A stretch of 64,000 bases of DNA from assembly GCF_014635305.1 (NCBI RefSeq), contig NZ_BMCS01000001.1:992001-1056000 (forward strand), read 5' to 3'. The stretch is from Williamsia phyllosphaerae. GTDB lineage: Bacteria > Actinomycetota > Actinomycetes > Mycobacteriales > Mycobacteriaceae. The notes beneath the pieces were generated by a model. That model searched no databases and was not told the origin of the DNA. It worked only from the letters and a program-made list of their open reading frames with translations. The number at the start of each line of letters is the position of its first letter. The stretch's first letter is position 1. The position numbers and the translations under genes are program-made. Below, piece by piece: positions 22,852-30,568 of the stretch.

Positions 22852-24471
22852 TCAGAGGTCGTCGCGGTGCACGATCTGCTCCGCCGCACCGTCGGTGATC
22901 CATTCGCGGAGCACCTTCGTGGCCCACACGTCGTCCTCGTTGTAAGCCAGGATCCGGTCGCGTTGCGCGGCGTCGGGAGTGCCGTCGGCGACACCGACCG
23001 CGACCCGATACCACTCCATCGACGCCTCGCCCCCGGCGTCGGGATCGCGCCACCCGAAACCGGCGACCGGCGCGATCTTCTTGAGTCCCTTGCCCTGTGG
23101 GCAGATGAAGTTGGTACCCACCGCCTCGTAGACGTCCACCCACTGCGGCGAGGCGATGAACGCCTTCACCTCGTCGAGGGTGGGCACACCGGGCAGACCG
23201 AAGAAGCGCGACGCGGATCCGAGCAGCCAACGGTTCTCGGCGGACTGGGAGTAGCAGTAGGCGGCGAACGTCTTCCCGGCGGCGGCGGCGGCCTCGCGTT
23301 CGGCGGTCAGCCACGCCCAGAACTCCGCGAACGACCGTCCCTCGTCGACGGTGGGCAGCGGATCCCAGGTCGCGAACGGGCGGTAGCGGACCGGTCGGGT
23401 CGGGTCGGTGCGGTCGGTCAGCAGGGTGCCCCACAGATAGGCGCCGTCCTCGCCGTAGCTCTCCATGTCGACGTCGACCTCCACGTCGGCCCGGGCCACG
23501 GTGGGCACCTCGACCCGGCGGACCAGCGACACCCCGCGGCGCCAGGCGCGGGCGAGCACCACCGCGTCGGCGATGTCGCCGCCGGACCAGTCCTCGGGAG
23601 CGGGACCGGTGTACTCGGCCAGGTCGTCGACGGTGAGAAGCCCCGCGTCGCGGGCCACCCGGGCCTGGTTCCCGTTGATCACCAGGCTCACGTCGCGGGA
23701 GGCGACGAGCTCGGGCCCACACCGCACCCACCACGGGCAGGTCCGACACTCACCGATCCGGCTGGGGGCGGTGGACAGCGCGCCCGCCGCGATCGAGTGC
23801 CGCCGGGCCAGCGTCTCGTCGTAGTTGGGCATGGCGGGGGTCAGGTCGTGCACCACGATGCAGTCGGCGTCGAGTCCGATGGATCCGCCCAACCCGGTGT
23901 CGGTGGACAGCCCGGCGTGTTCGAGCAGCCGCGTCAGGTGCGCGAGCCGCAGCACATCGCGACGGTGGCTGCGCATCGACCGCGTCGGGTCGTCGGTGGG
24001 CAGCCAGGTGAACAGCGGACTCGTCCGGATCGTCCCCTCGCCGCCCGGCACGCTGACGCGGTGGTTGACGACGATCACCGGCACGTACCCGTCGCCCACC
24101 CGGACCAACAGCTCCGACCCACCCCGACGACCGGCACGACGGTCTGCGGGCAACGCCGCGTTGAAGACCCAGCCCGCACCGGCCGCGCAGGCGGCCAGTG
24201 TCGCGGCCACTCGCTCCGAGATCGGACCCGCGTCCACAGCGACGAACATCCCCGGCTCGTCGCTGTGGACGCCGGCCAACGTCTCGGCGACCGTCGCGCG
24301 GTGGGCCGCGGCCGCCTCCTTGCGACGGGTGACCGAGGGATCGTCGGCCGCGGCGACGGCCTCGCGCGAATGCAGGTGATCGAGAGCCAGCCGATGTTCG
24401 CACCCGGCCAGATCACGAGCGGTGAGCAGCGGGAGGGTCATCGTCGGGTGCAGCTCATCGATCACGACCAT
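22852..24471 (-). CDS. TM0106-family RecB-like putative nuclease
   Basis: A 539-residue protein. The N-terminal half resembles the PD-(D/E)XK part of RecB-like nucleases (LLTARDLAGCEHRLALDH at the start; GYVPVIVVNHRV). It has a CxxC centre CRTCPWWVRC (about residue 294) that may bind a metal or Fe-S cluster. The C-terminal half looks like an RNase H-type exonuclease with VDVDMES and LAYNEDDVWATKVL. A DNA-repair or defence role is usually assumed for this family, but none is proven. The ATG at 24471 is taken; an ATG 30 nt downstream is equally possible. Much longer in-frame starts overlap the divergent DUF6474 gene and are rejected. Confidence 0.8.
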   Translation of the reverse strand: MVVIDELHPTMTLPLLTARDLAGCEHRLALDHLHSREAVAAADDPSVTRRKEAAAAHRATVAETLAGVHSDEPGMFVAVDAGPISERVAATLAACAAGAGWVFNAALPADRRAGRRGGSELLVRVGDGYVPVIVVNHRVSVPGGEGTIRTSPLFTWLPTDDPTRSMRSHRRDVLRLAHLTRLLEHAGLSTDTGLGGSIGLDADCIVVHDLTPAMPNYDETLARRHSIAAGALSTAPSRIGECRTCPWWVRCGPELVASRDVSLVINGNQARVARDAGLLTVDDLAEYTGPAPEDWSGGDIADAVVLARAWRRGVSLVRRVEVPTVARADVEVDVDMESYGEDGAYLWGTLLTDRTDPTRPVRYRPFATWDPLPTVDEGRSFAEFWAWLTAEREAAAAAGKTFAAYCYSQSAENRWLLGSASRFFGLPGVPTLDEVKAFIASPQWVDVYEAVGTNFICPQGKGLKKIAPVAGFGWRDPDAGGEASMEWYRVAVGVADGTPDAAQRDRILAYNEDDVWATKVLREWITDGAAEQIVHRDDL

Positions 24472-24607
24472 CCCTCGTCTTGTCCGCGGCACCGCTACGA
24501 CGCCCGAGCCCACGCCCGATCGGGCCTGTGTAATGCTGGTACAGCTACTTCTTCTACCGTAGTGGCCAGACATTTTCGTCATCCGCAGCGACCGGGAGGG
24601 TCCCCAC

Positions 24608-25303
24608 ATGGGTCTGTTCACCTCGAGCCGCACCAGCCGTGCGCAGAAGAAAGCCCACGCGAAGGCGCTCAAGGCAAAGGCCAAGCTCGAAGCCCGGCTC
24701 GACTCGCGCGGCATCGGCAAGGACCGTCGCAAGCGTCGCCGCCTGGAGCGCACGCTCGGCAAGAAGCTGATCAAGGCCGAGAAGAACGCCACCAAGACCG
24801 CGGCGAAGACGGTGTCCGACACCAACAAGGCCAACCTGAAGATCGCCAAGGCCAACGCCGAGGCGGCGTCGAACGGCACGTCACTGACGCCGCGCAAGGT
24901 CAAGCGCTACCTGTCGGTGGCCAAGGTGGTCGCCCCCATCGCCGTACCCCTCGCCTATCGCGCCTCGACGCTGGCCCGCGAGAGCATCACGTCGTACCAG
25001 GCCAACCGTGCAGGCGTGCCGATCGACGAACTGAACAAGTACAGCGGTCACGGCGCGGCGCTGTCGGCGCGCGTCGCGGGCGCCGAGCGGTCGTTGCAGA
25101 CGCTGTCGAGCACGCGTGGCAACGACGCCGAGACCACGAAGTTCGTCTCGACCATCTCGGCACGGCTGACCGACCTCACCGCCGCGATCGGCGCTGCCGA
25201 GCACATGCCGGCCACGCGTCGTCGTGCGGCGCACCAGGCGATCACCCGTGAGCTCACCGCCATCGACGCCGATCTGCTGGCCCGACTCGGGGTACGCCCC
25301 TGA
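24608..25303 (+). CDS. DUF6474-type basic protein
   Basis: A 231-residue protein. The N-terminal ~75 residues are extremely Lys/Ala/Arg-rich and probably coiled coil or nucleic-acid binding (KAHAKALKAKAKLEA). A short hydrophobic stretch near 103-115 (VAKVVAPIAVPLAYRAS) could be membrane associated. The rest is Ala-rich helix. AGGGAGGG-type purines precede the ATG. It is an actinobacterial conserved family without known function, and the assignment is by general resemblance. It is upstream of the copper module but not clearly part of it. Confidence 0.72.
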   Translation: MGLFTSSRTSRAQKKAHAKALKAKAKLEARLDSRGIGKDRRKRRRLERTLGKKLIKAEKNATKTAAKTVSDTNKANLKIAKANAEAASNGTSLTPRKVKRYLSVAKVVAPIAVPLAYRASTLARESITSYQANRAGVPIDELNKYSGHGAALSARVAGAERSLQTLSSTRGNDAETTKFVSTISARLTDLTAAIGAAEHMPATRRRAAHQAITRELTAIDADLLARLGVRP

Positions 25304-25341
25304 ACCATGGATGGCCCGGCGCACTGGTCGGACGTCTCGCG

Positions 25342-25929
25342 GTGGTGGTCACGGTGCCCACCCTCGCGATCGCCGCACACGGTGTCGCCTCCGGCGCGGT
25401 ACCCGGTCTCGGCGGGATCGCGCTCTGCCTGATGATCGGCGTGCTCGCCGGCGTGTGTACCGGCGGGCGCTGCGGTGCGGTCGTCCTGCTCGCCGTCCTG
25501 TCCGCCGCGCAGTTCCTCTCCCACCTCGCGCTGGCGGTCAGCGTGCCCGCGAGTGCTGCCATGGACCACACCGGCATGAACCACGCAGGGATGGACCACG
25601 CGGGGATGTCGATGCCCGCGGACGTGCACGGGGGGCCATTGGGTCTGGTCTCCGACCATCTGGCCGAGATGTCCCACCTCGGTGGCGCCGACGGCACGAC
25701 CATGCTGCTGACCCACCTCATCGCCATCCCCCTCTGTGCGCTGCTCATCGCCGCGGCCGTCGCGGTGTTCACCGTCATCACCTCGGTGCTCGCGGTGCTG
25801 CGCGGCTCGCCGGCCCCGGTCCTCGGCCATGTCGCCTCCGTCGTCGCCCGGGCAGACATCGTGCGGTGGCATCGCATCGACCGTGGCGCCGGAGCCGGAG
25901 AACGTGGACCGCCGGTACTGATCGCCTGA
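25342..25929 (+). CDS. Met/His-rich integral membrane protein of the copper module
   Basis: A 195-residue protein with about four transmembrane helices. Between helices two and three there is a Met/His loop built of three MxHxG pentapeptides (residues ~74-88, MDHTG then MNHAG then MDHAG), encoded by 15-nt repeat units. Such loops bind Cu(I). YcnI and CopC genes follow directly, supporting copper uptake, sensing or buffering at the membrane. The start is uncertain: GTG at 25342 is the first usual start, yet it sits at the edge of the first helix and upstream in-frame codons GALVGRL look protein-like. The family is not named with confidence. Confidence 0.7.
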   Translation: MVVTVPTLAIAAHGVASGAVPGLGGIALCLMIGVLAGVCTGGRCGAVVLLAVLSAAQFLSHLALAVSVPASAAMDHTGMNHAGMDHAGMSMPADVHGGPLGLVSDHLAEMSHLGGADGTTMLLTHLIAIPLCALLIAAAVAVFTVITSVLAVLRGSPAPVLGHVASVVARADIVRWHRIDRGAGAGERGPPVLIA

Positions 25930-25971
25930 CGAATCCACCGAATCAGTTCTGCTCTCCACGAAGGAAATCCC

Positions 25972-26640
25972 ATGCACAAGAGTGTCTTCCGCCATGCGCG
26001 GATCCCGGTCGCCATCGTCGCGGCCACCGGCGTCATAGCCCTCGGCTCGGCGCTTGCTCCCGCGGTCGCGTCCGCACACGTCTCGGCTGTCGCACCCGGC
26101 CTGGCCCAGGGCGGGTACGGCGTCATCACGTTCCGGGTCCCCAACGAGTCGGACACGAACGCCGCCACCACCGAGGTCACGGTCACGCTGCCCAACCTCA
26201 AGTCGGCTCGCACCGAGCCGATGGCGGGATGGCGGGCCGTCGTCTCCAAGGACGCGACCACCGAGGAGGCCACCTCGGTCACCTGGACCGCGACCCCCGG
26301 CTCGCCCGGCATCGCGGTCGGCGAGTTCGGACAGTTCGTCCTCAACGCGGGCCCGCTGCCCAAAGAGAAGACGGTGAAGTTCCCGGCCGTCCAGAAGTAC
26401 ACCGACGGTGAGTCGGTGGACTGGAACCAGCCGCCCAACGCCGACGGCTCCGAGCCGGATCACCCGGCACCGGAGATCGAACTCGCCGCCGCCACCGACG
26501 ACGAGGACGGCGACTCCACGGCCACGACCGCGGCGTCGGACACCTCCGACACCACCGCACGCTGGCTCGGTGGCGCCGGCCTCGTCGTCGGTGTCCTCGG
26601 CATCGCCGCGGCGGGCGTCGCCATCCGGCGCAAGCCATGA
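25972..26640 (+). CDS. YcnI-like (DUF1775) copper-binding protein
   Basis: A 222-residue exported protein. The Sec signal peptide ends ...AVASA so that the mature chain starts with His36 (HVSAVAP). A free N-terminal His is the copper-binding brace known for YcnI. The DUF1775 domain spans about 36-165, with a conserved Trp in SVDWNQPP. An acidic, Thr/Asp-rich linker and a C-terminal transmembrane anchor ending RRKP follow. GAAGGAAA lies before the ATG. The stop overlaps the CopC start by 4 nt. The likely role is extracytoplasmic copper binding feeding CopC or membrane transport. Confidence 0.9.
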   Translation: MHKSVFRHARIPVAIVAATGVIALGSALAPAVASAHVSAVAPGLAQGGYGVITFRVPNESDTNAATTEVTVTLPNLKSARTEPMAGWRAVVSKDATTEEATSVTWTATPGSPGIAVGEFGQFVLNAGPLPKEKTVKFPAVQKYTDGESVDWNQPPNADGSEPDHPAPEIELAAATDDEDGDSTATTAASDTSDTTARWLGGAGLVVGVLGIAAAGVAIRRKP

Positions 26641-27179
26641 GGTCGGGTCGGGGCGCAGCAGGAGTGCGCACCGCCTCGACGTTGCTGGCCGCCGTGCTGC
26701 TGGCGGTCGGGCTGTCGTTCCTCGGCGCCTCGACGGCCTCGGCGCACTCGGTCCTCGAGTCGTCGGACCCGGCGAACGGGTCGACGGTGTCGACCGGACC
26801 CGGCAGCGTCACGCTGACCTTCAACGAGGCGCTGCAGGAGTCCTACGACGTGCTCAACGTCGTCGGCCCGGACGGCAACTTCTGGCAACAGGGCGACGCG
26901 AGCGTCGTCGGCGCCAGGATCAGCGTCGACCTGCGGTCGTTGGGGCCCGCCGGGGTCTACCGGGTGAACTACCGCGTCACCTCGGCCGACGGCCATCCGG
27001 TACGCGGACAGGTCGAGTTCACCCTGTCCACGGCAGGCACCGGGACACCGGGACCGTCGGCGACCGCGTCGTCGGACGGCGATGGCGGCACCCCGGCGTG
27101 GCCGTTCATCGTCGGCGCGGTGATCGTCATCGTCGCCGTCGGCGGCGTGTTCGTGCTGCGACGGCGCGCGCGGAGCTGA
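26637..27179 (+). CDS. CopC-domain copper-binding protein, membrane anchored
   Basis: A 180-residue exported protein. The signal peptide ends at ASTASA, leaving His37 (HSVLESSDPANGS) as the mature N terminus, the first CopC copper ligand. The second His is in TSADGHPVRGQV. The CopC beta-barrel covers ~37-128, followed by a Ser/Thr/Gly linker and one C-terminal transmembrane helix ending RRRARS. It is translationally coupled to ycnI by ATGA. A perfect hairpin follows. No CopD or copper ATPase is visible in the window, although the Met/His membrane protein may take the membrane role. Confidence 0.92.
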   Translation: MRSGRGAAGVRTASTLLAAVLLAVGLSFLGASTASAHSVLESSDPANGSTVSTGPGSVTLTFNEALQESYDVLNVVGPDGNFWQQGDASVVGARISVDLRSLGPAGVYRVNYRVTSADGHPVRGQVEFTLSTAGTGTPGPSATASSDGDGGTPAWPFIVGAVIVIVAVGGVFVLRRRARS

Positions 27180-27186
27180 GCGCGGG

Positions 27187-27217
27187 CCGGCACGGTGCGC
27201 GCAACGCACCGTGCCGG
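27187..27217 (+). terminator. Hairpin terminator of the copper module
   Basis: A perfect 13-bp stem (arm CCGGCACGGTGCG) with loop CGCAA starts 8 nt after the copC stop. Confidence 0.75.
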
Positions 27218-27285
27218 TCGGCCGCGTCGGGCATGATGACCCGAACGGCATACGCGCAGACGACCCCAGAGGAGCCTCGAGAGCG

Positions 27286-27453
27286 ATGACCGATCCGGAC
27301 GAGGCGCACGCGAAGTTCACCCAGCTCCGGCGGACGGCCCCGACGGCGCTGTCGGATCCCGACCCGATCAACCCGGTGCCCTACGTCGTGGCGGCCGCCG
27401 GGCTCGGACTCACCCTGCTGGTGGTGCGTCGACGCCGGCGGCGTCGGGCCTGA
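27286..27453 (+). CDS. Small C-tail-anchored membrane protein, 55 residues
   Basis: The product is a polar N-terminal half (MTDPDEAHAKFTQL) plus one transmembrane helix (YVVAAAGLGLTLLVV) and a terminal run of Arg residues, giving a positive-inside tail. The ATG at 27286 is preferred to an in-frame start at 27211, since AGGAG lies about 12 nt upstream and the longer version crosses the terminator. Function is unknown. It converges on the next gene with a 1-nt gap. Confidence 0.65.
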   Translation: MTDPDEAHAKFTQLRRTAPTALSDPDPINPVPYVVAAAGLGLTLLVVRRRRRRRA

Positions 27454-27454
27454 A

Positions 27455-27970
27455 CTACGCGGGGCAGCCGACGGTGTAGTCCCACACGGTGCCGGTGCCG
27501 CCGGTGACGCGCACCAGGACCGATTGCGCGAGTCCGGCCGGAAGGCGAACGGTGATGGAGCCGGTTCCCTCGTTGGTCTCGTCACCGACGAACCCGGTGT
27601 CGGCCACGCGTCCACCCTGGTACAAGACCTCGATGCGGTCCGGGACGTCATAGGTCTCGTAGCGCAGCACGAAAGAAGTCGGCCCGGACCGGCCGAGCTG
27701 GTGGATCGTGTCGGTCACACCGTCGCCGCCGGACTTGGTCGACTCGTTGCACTGCTGCACCGCGGGCGGTCCCGACGGACCCTCACCCTTGAGGATCGCG
27801 CTGCCGGTGTTGAGCAGATCGAGGACGTCGCCCTCACTGCTGCCCGACGAGCTCCCGGTCCCGGGCACCGGCGCCGCACCGGCGATCGCGCCCGTGCCCG
27901 TCAGGGCCGTGGCCGCGAAGCCCAGTCCGAGCACGCTGACACCGACGCGCCGAAATCGTTTGTTTCCCAC
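27455..27970 (-). CDS. Secreted protein of unknown function
   Basis: A 171-residue exported protein. The GTG start at 27970 (VGNKRFRRVGVS) has a perfect GGAGG with 7-nt spacing and begins a clear signal peptide ending near AGAAP. A longer ORF to 28045 lacks a ribosome site. After a Ser/Gly linker (~residues 36-45) comes a compact beta-rich domain with two Cys (VQQCNEST and the C-terminal TVGCPA), likely a disulfide. The pattern FVLRYETYDVPDRIEVLYQG resembles pre-peptidase or lectin-like beta sandwiches, but I cannot assign a family. Confidence 0.72.
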   Translation of the reverse strand: MGNKRFRRVGVSVLGLGFAATALTGTGAIAGAAPVPGTGSSSGSSEGDVLDLLNTGSAILKGEGPSGPPAVQQCNESTKSGGDGVTDTIHQLGRSGPTSFVLRYETYDVPDRIEVLYQGGRVADTGFVGDETNEGTGSITVRLPAGLAQSVLVRVTGGTGTVWDYTVGCPA

Positions 27971-28054
27971 AGCATTTCCTCCGTTGGTCTTCGACTGATG
28001 CGTCACGACGCTATCGACGACCGACGGAGGCAAACCATCGTTCATTCGTACTAT

Positions 28055-28071
28055 TCGGCCCTTCGGGCCGA
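28055..28071 (-). terminator. Short hairpin downstream of gabD2
   Basis: A 7-bp stem TCGGCCC/GGGCCGA with a 3-nt loop lies in the gap after the gabD2 stop. It is a weak terminator candidate. Confidence 0.35.
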
Positions 28072-28113
28072 GAATTCAACCGATCGGAGTACGCCGGTGC
28101 GGCGCCCCGCGAC

Positions 28114-29667
28114 CTAGCGTCCGGGGAGGAAGCGCAGCGCCTTCATCGACGTCGGCACCAGCTTGAGGAACAGCTTGCGCGGCACGCCGCGGATCCCGTC
28201 GATGCCGATGACCCGCTGGGTCGCGATGGTCTGCGGCTCGGTGTACTTGAGGATGCCCTCGTTGCCGTGGCGACGGCCGACACCGGAGATGCCCATGCCG
28301 CCCATCGGCGCTGCGGTCGACCCCCACGCGGCGGCGTAACCCTCGTTGATGTTGACCGTGCCGACACGCAGCTGCGCACCGATCTCGCGGGCCTGCGCGC
28401 TGTCCCCGGCGAACACACTGGCGTTGAGGCCGTAGTCGGTGTCGTTGGCGAGCTTGATGGCCTCGTCGACCGAGTCGACCTCGTAGATCGACACCAGCGG
28501 ACCGAAGGTCTCGGTGGCGAAGCACGTCATGTGTTCGTTGACGCCGGACAGCACCGTCGGGGCGTAGAAGAACGGACCGAGGTCGGCGAGCTTCTTGCCG
28601 CCCGCCAGCACGGTCGCGCCCTTCGAGGTGGCGTCGGCGACGTGTTCGTCGATCACGTCGACCTGCGCCGCCGACGCGAGCGAGCCCATGTCGGAGCCGA
28701 AATCGTAGGCGGGGGCCACCTTCATGGCCGACACCTTGGCGGCGAACTTGCGGGAGAACTCGTCGGCGACCGGCTTCTCGACGTAGAGACGCTCGATGGC
28801 GATGCACAGCTGGCCGGAGTTCGAGTAGCAGGCACGGGCCGCGCCCTCGACGGCGCGATCGATGTCGGCACCCTCGGTGACGATCATCGGGTTCTTGCCG
28901 CCGAGCTCGGCGGAGAAGCCGATGAGTCGACGACCGGCCTGCTCGGCCAGCGTCGCACCGGTCTGCGAGGACCCGGTGAACATCAGGTAGTCGGCGGTCT
29001 CGGCGATCGCCTGTCCCACAACCGAACCCGGTCCGGGGACCACGGCGAACAGCTCCGGCTCGAGACCGGCCGCGTACAGCAGTTCGGCGACCGCGAGAGC
29101 GCAGTACGGGGTCTGGCTGTCCGGCTTGATGACGACGGCGTTGCCGGCCATCAGCGCGGCGACGGCGTCCGACGCCGCCAGGGTCACCGGGTAGTTCCAC
29201 GGCGAGATGATGCCGACGACACCCTTGGGCTGATAGCGCACCCGCACGTCGGTGGCGCCGGGGATCATGCCCTTGACTCGCTTGGCCGACAACACCTTCG
29301 GTCCGACCTTGGCGTAGTGGCGGGCGGTCAGCGCGACGTCGAGGACCTCTTCCTGCGCGTACGCGCGGGCCTTGCCGGTCTCGGCCTGCGCCATGTCCAT
29401 GAGCTCGTCACGATGGGAGAAGACGAGCGCGGCGAAACGCACGAGGACGTTCGCCCGCTCCTTGGGCGCGAGCGCGGCCCAGCGGGTCTGCGCCGCGCGG
29501 GCACGCTGCACGGCGACGTGCAGGTCGTCGGCGGTGCCGATCGGGATGGTCGTCATCTCCTGGCCCGAGAAGGCCTCGAGGACCGGACGGGTGGGACGTG
29601 CGTCGGCATCGTCGATCGCGACGAGGCGCGCGAGTCGTTCGAACGTTGCGGTGGTCGGCTTCGCCAT
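28114..29667 (-). CDS. gabD2: Succinate-semialdehyde dehydrogenase (GabD2 type)
   Basis: A 517-residue NAD(P)+-dependent aldehyde dehydrogenase closely resembling mycobacterial GabD2 (shared YQPKGVVGIISPWNYP, GNAVVIKPDSQTPYCALA, YLMFTGSSQTG, GRRLIGFSAELGGKNP). The catalytic Glu is in SAELGGKN and the catalytic Cys in SNSGQLCIAIER. It oxidises succinic semialdehyde to succinate in GABA or 2-oxoglutarate shunt metabolism. The start at 29667 (MAKPTT) has GGAGGG upstream; the longer ORF to 29745 is not supported. It lies downstream of rraA on the same strand, with its own promoter-like TATACT. Confidence 0.93.
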   Translation of the reverse strand: MAKPTTATFERLARLVAIDDADARPTRPVLEAFSGQEMTTIPIGTADDLHVAVQRARAAQTRWAALAPKERANVLVRFAALVFSHRDELMDMAQAETGKARAYAQEEVLDVALTARHYAKVGPKVLSAKRVKGMIPGATDVRVRYQPKGVVGIISPWNYPVTLAASDAVAALMAGNAVVIKPDSQTPYCALAVAELLYAAGLEPELFAVVPGPGSVVGQAIAETADYLMFTGSSQTGATLAEQAGRRLIGFSAELGGKNPMIVTEGADIDRAVEGAARACYSNSGQLCIAIERLYVEKPVADEFSRKFAAKVSAMKVAPAYDFGSDMGSLASAAQVDVIDEHVADATSKGATVLAGGKKLADLGPFFYAPTVLSGVNEHMTCFATETFGPLVSIYEVDSVDEAIKLANDTDYGLNASVFAGDSAQAREIGAQLRVGTVNINEGYAAAWGSTAAPMGGMGISGVGRRHGNEGILKYTEPQTIATQRVIGIDGIRGVPRKLFLKLVPTSMKALRFLPGR

Positions 29668-29716
29668 GGAGAACCCTCCTCGGGCAGGCGTGCCGATCTG
29701 ACACGCGGTTGTTTCA

Positions 29717-29722
29717 AGTATA
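29717..29722 (-). promoter_or_regulatory. -10 hexamer TATACT of gabD2
   Basis: TATACT on the minus strand lies 49 nt before the gabD2 ATG. This allows a leader of about 40 nt that carries the GGAGGG site. The -35 is poor. Confidence 0.5.
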
Positions 29723-29725
29723 AGC

Positions 29726-29742
29726 GGGGCCTCTGCGGCCCC
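29726..29742 (-). terminator. Hairpin between rraA and gabD2
   Basis: GGGGCC and GGCCCC arms with a 5-nt loop lie after the rraA stop. A short AT-rich stretch follows in the direction of transcription. Confidence 0.4.
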
Positions 29743-29759
29743 CACCGGCCCGTGGTCGG

Positions 29760-30245
29760 TCAGGACGCGGTCGTCACCACGATGCCGTCGTCGTCGCTGT
29801 GGACGATGTCGCCCACCCGGAACGTCACGCCACCGAACGCGACGTCGACGTCGGCCTCGCCCGCCCCGGTCTTGGTGGACTTGCGGGGGTTCGTGCCCAA
29901 CGCCTTGACGCCGATGTCCATCGTGGCGATGACCGCCGAGTCGCGGATCGCGCCGTGCGCGATGATCCCAGCCCAGCCGTTGCTGCGGCCGAGTTCGGCG
30001 ATCAGGTCGCCCACCAGGGCGGTGTGCAGCGACCCACCGCCGTCGACGACGAGGACCGCTCCGTCACCCGGGGTGCCCAGCACCTTCTTGAGCAGGGCAT
30101 TGTCCTGGTGGCACCGGACCGTGCGGACGGGTCCGGCGAACTCGCGTCGGCCCCCGAACTGGCGGAACTGGGTGTCGCAGCTGCGCACGTCCTCGCCGAT
30201 CTCGTCGACCAGGTCTGCGGTTGCGGTGAAGGTGGCTTCGCTCAT
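29760..30245 (-). CDS. rraA: RraA family protein (ribonuclease activity regulator / HMG aldolase-like)
   Basis: A 161-residue RraA-fold protein. Landmarks are [45 protein letters not shown] and [13 protein letters not shown]. coli RraA inhibits RNase E, while many RraA-like proteins are HMG/CHA aldolases with the same GxxxRD signature, and both remain open here. The start at 30245 is 7 nt from TAAGCT. M. tuberculosis Rv3853 (rraA) is in the equivalent part of the genome. It lies 10 nt downstream of the S4 gene and may be transcribed both with it and from its own promoter. Confidence 0.9.
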   Translation of the reverse strand: MSEATFTATADLVDEIGEDVRSCDTQFRQFGGRREFAGPVRTVRCHQDNALLKKVLGTPGDGAVLVVDGGGSLHTALVGDLIAELGRSNGWAGIIAHGAIRDSAVIATMDIGVKALGTNPRKSTKTGAGEADVDVAFGGVTFRVGDIVHSDDDGIVVTTAS

Positions 30246-30252
30246 GTGCGCC

Positions 30253-30258
30253 AGCTTA
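30253..30258 (-). promoter_or_regulatory. -10 hexamer of rraA overlapping the S4 gene stop codon
   Basis: TAAGCT is followed by 7 nt and the rraA ATG. Its TAA is the stop codon of the upstream gene, so an internal leaderless promoter is built into the end of the S4 ORF. Confidence 0.45.
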
Positions 30259-30483
30259 GGGTCGGTCGCCCTCGACCCGCGCGGCCATCCCACCGATCTC
30301 GACGACGTCGCCCACCACGAGCTGACGGCCGCGTCGGATCTCGGTCTCGCCGTTGACGCTCACCTCGCCGTCGGCGATGACGAGCTTCGCCTCGGCGCCA
30401 CTCTCGATGAGGTTGGCCAACTTCAGGAACTGGCCGAGCCGGATCGTGTCGTCTCGGATCGGGACCCCGGGTACCGCGCTCAT
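30256..30483 (-). CDS. Small S4-domain RNA-binding protein (YbcJ-like)
   Basis: A 75-residue protein consisting almost entirely of one S4 RNA-binding domain. [20 protein letters not shown] is followed by the [18 protein letters not shown] loop characteristic of S4/YbcJ proteins. The ATG at 30483 has GGAGGGAAGAGG upstream. In-frame starts further up lie in the lysX promoter region and are not used. It probably binds rRNA or tRNA, and the exact target is unknown. It is divergent from lysX (85-nt gap) and upstream of rraA, another RNA-metabolism gene. Confidence 0.85.
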   Translation of the reverse strand: MSAVPGVPIRDDTIRLGQFLKLANLIESGAEAKLVIADGEVSVNGETEIRRGRQLVVGDVVEIGGMAARVEGDRP

Positions 30484-30554
30484 CGACCGACCTCTTCCCT
30501 CCGCATGGGGATCCCCGCGTCTGTGTTGTGGTCGTGACGGGCGCAGGTGATCAC

Positions 30555-30560
30555 TACTGT
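30555..30560 (+). promoter_or_regulatory. -10 hexamer of lysX
   Basis: TACTGT ends 8 nt before the lysX ATG, suggesting a leaderless or nearly leaderless transcript. Confidence 0.4.
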
Positions 30561-30568
30561 CTACTACC

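Noticed and set aside
22735..25251. 838-codon plus-strand ORF over the nuclease and DUF6474 genes
   Set aside because: Crosses two real genes on opposite strands and reads as low-complexity shadow sequence.
27524..28117. 197-codon plus-strand ORF opposite the secreted-protein gene
   Set aside because: The minus-strand gene has a strong ribosome site and a signal peptide; the plus-strand frame has shadow-like composition.
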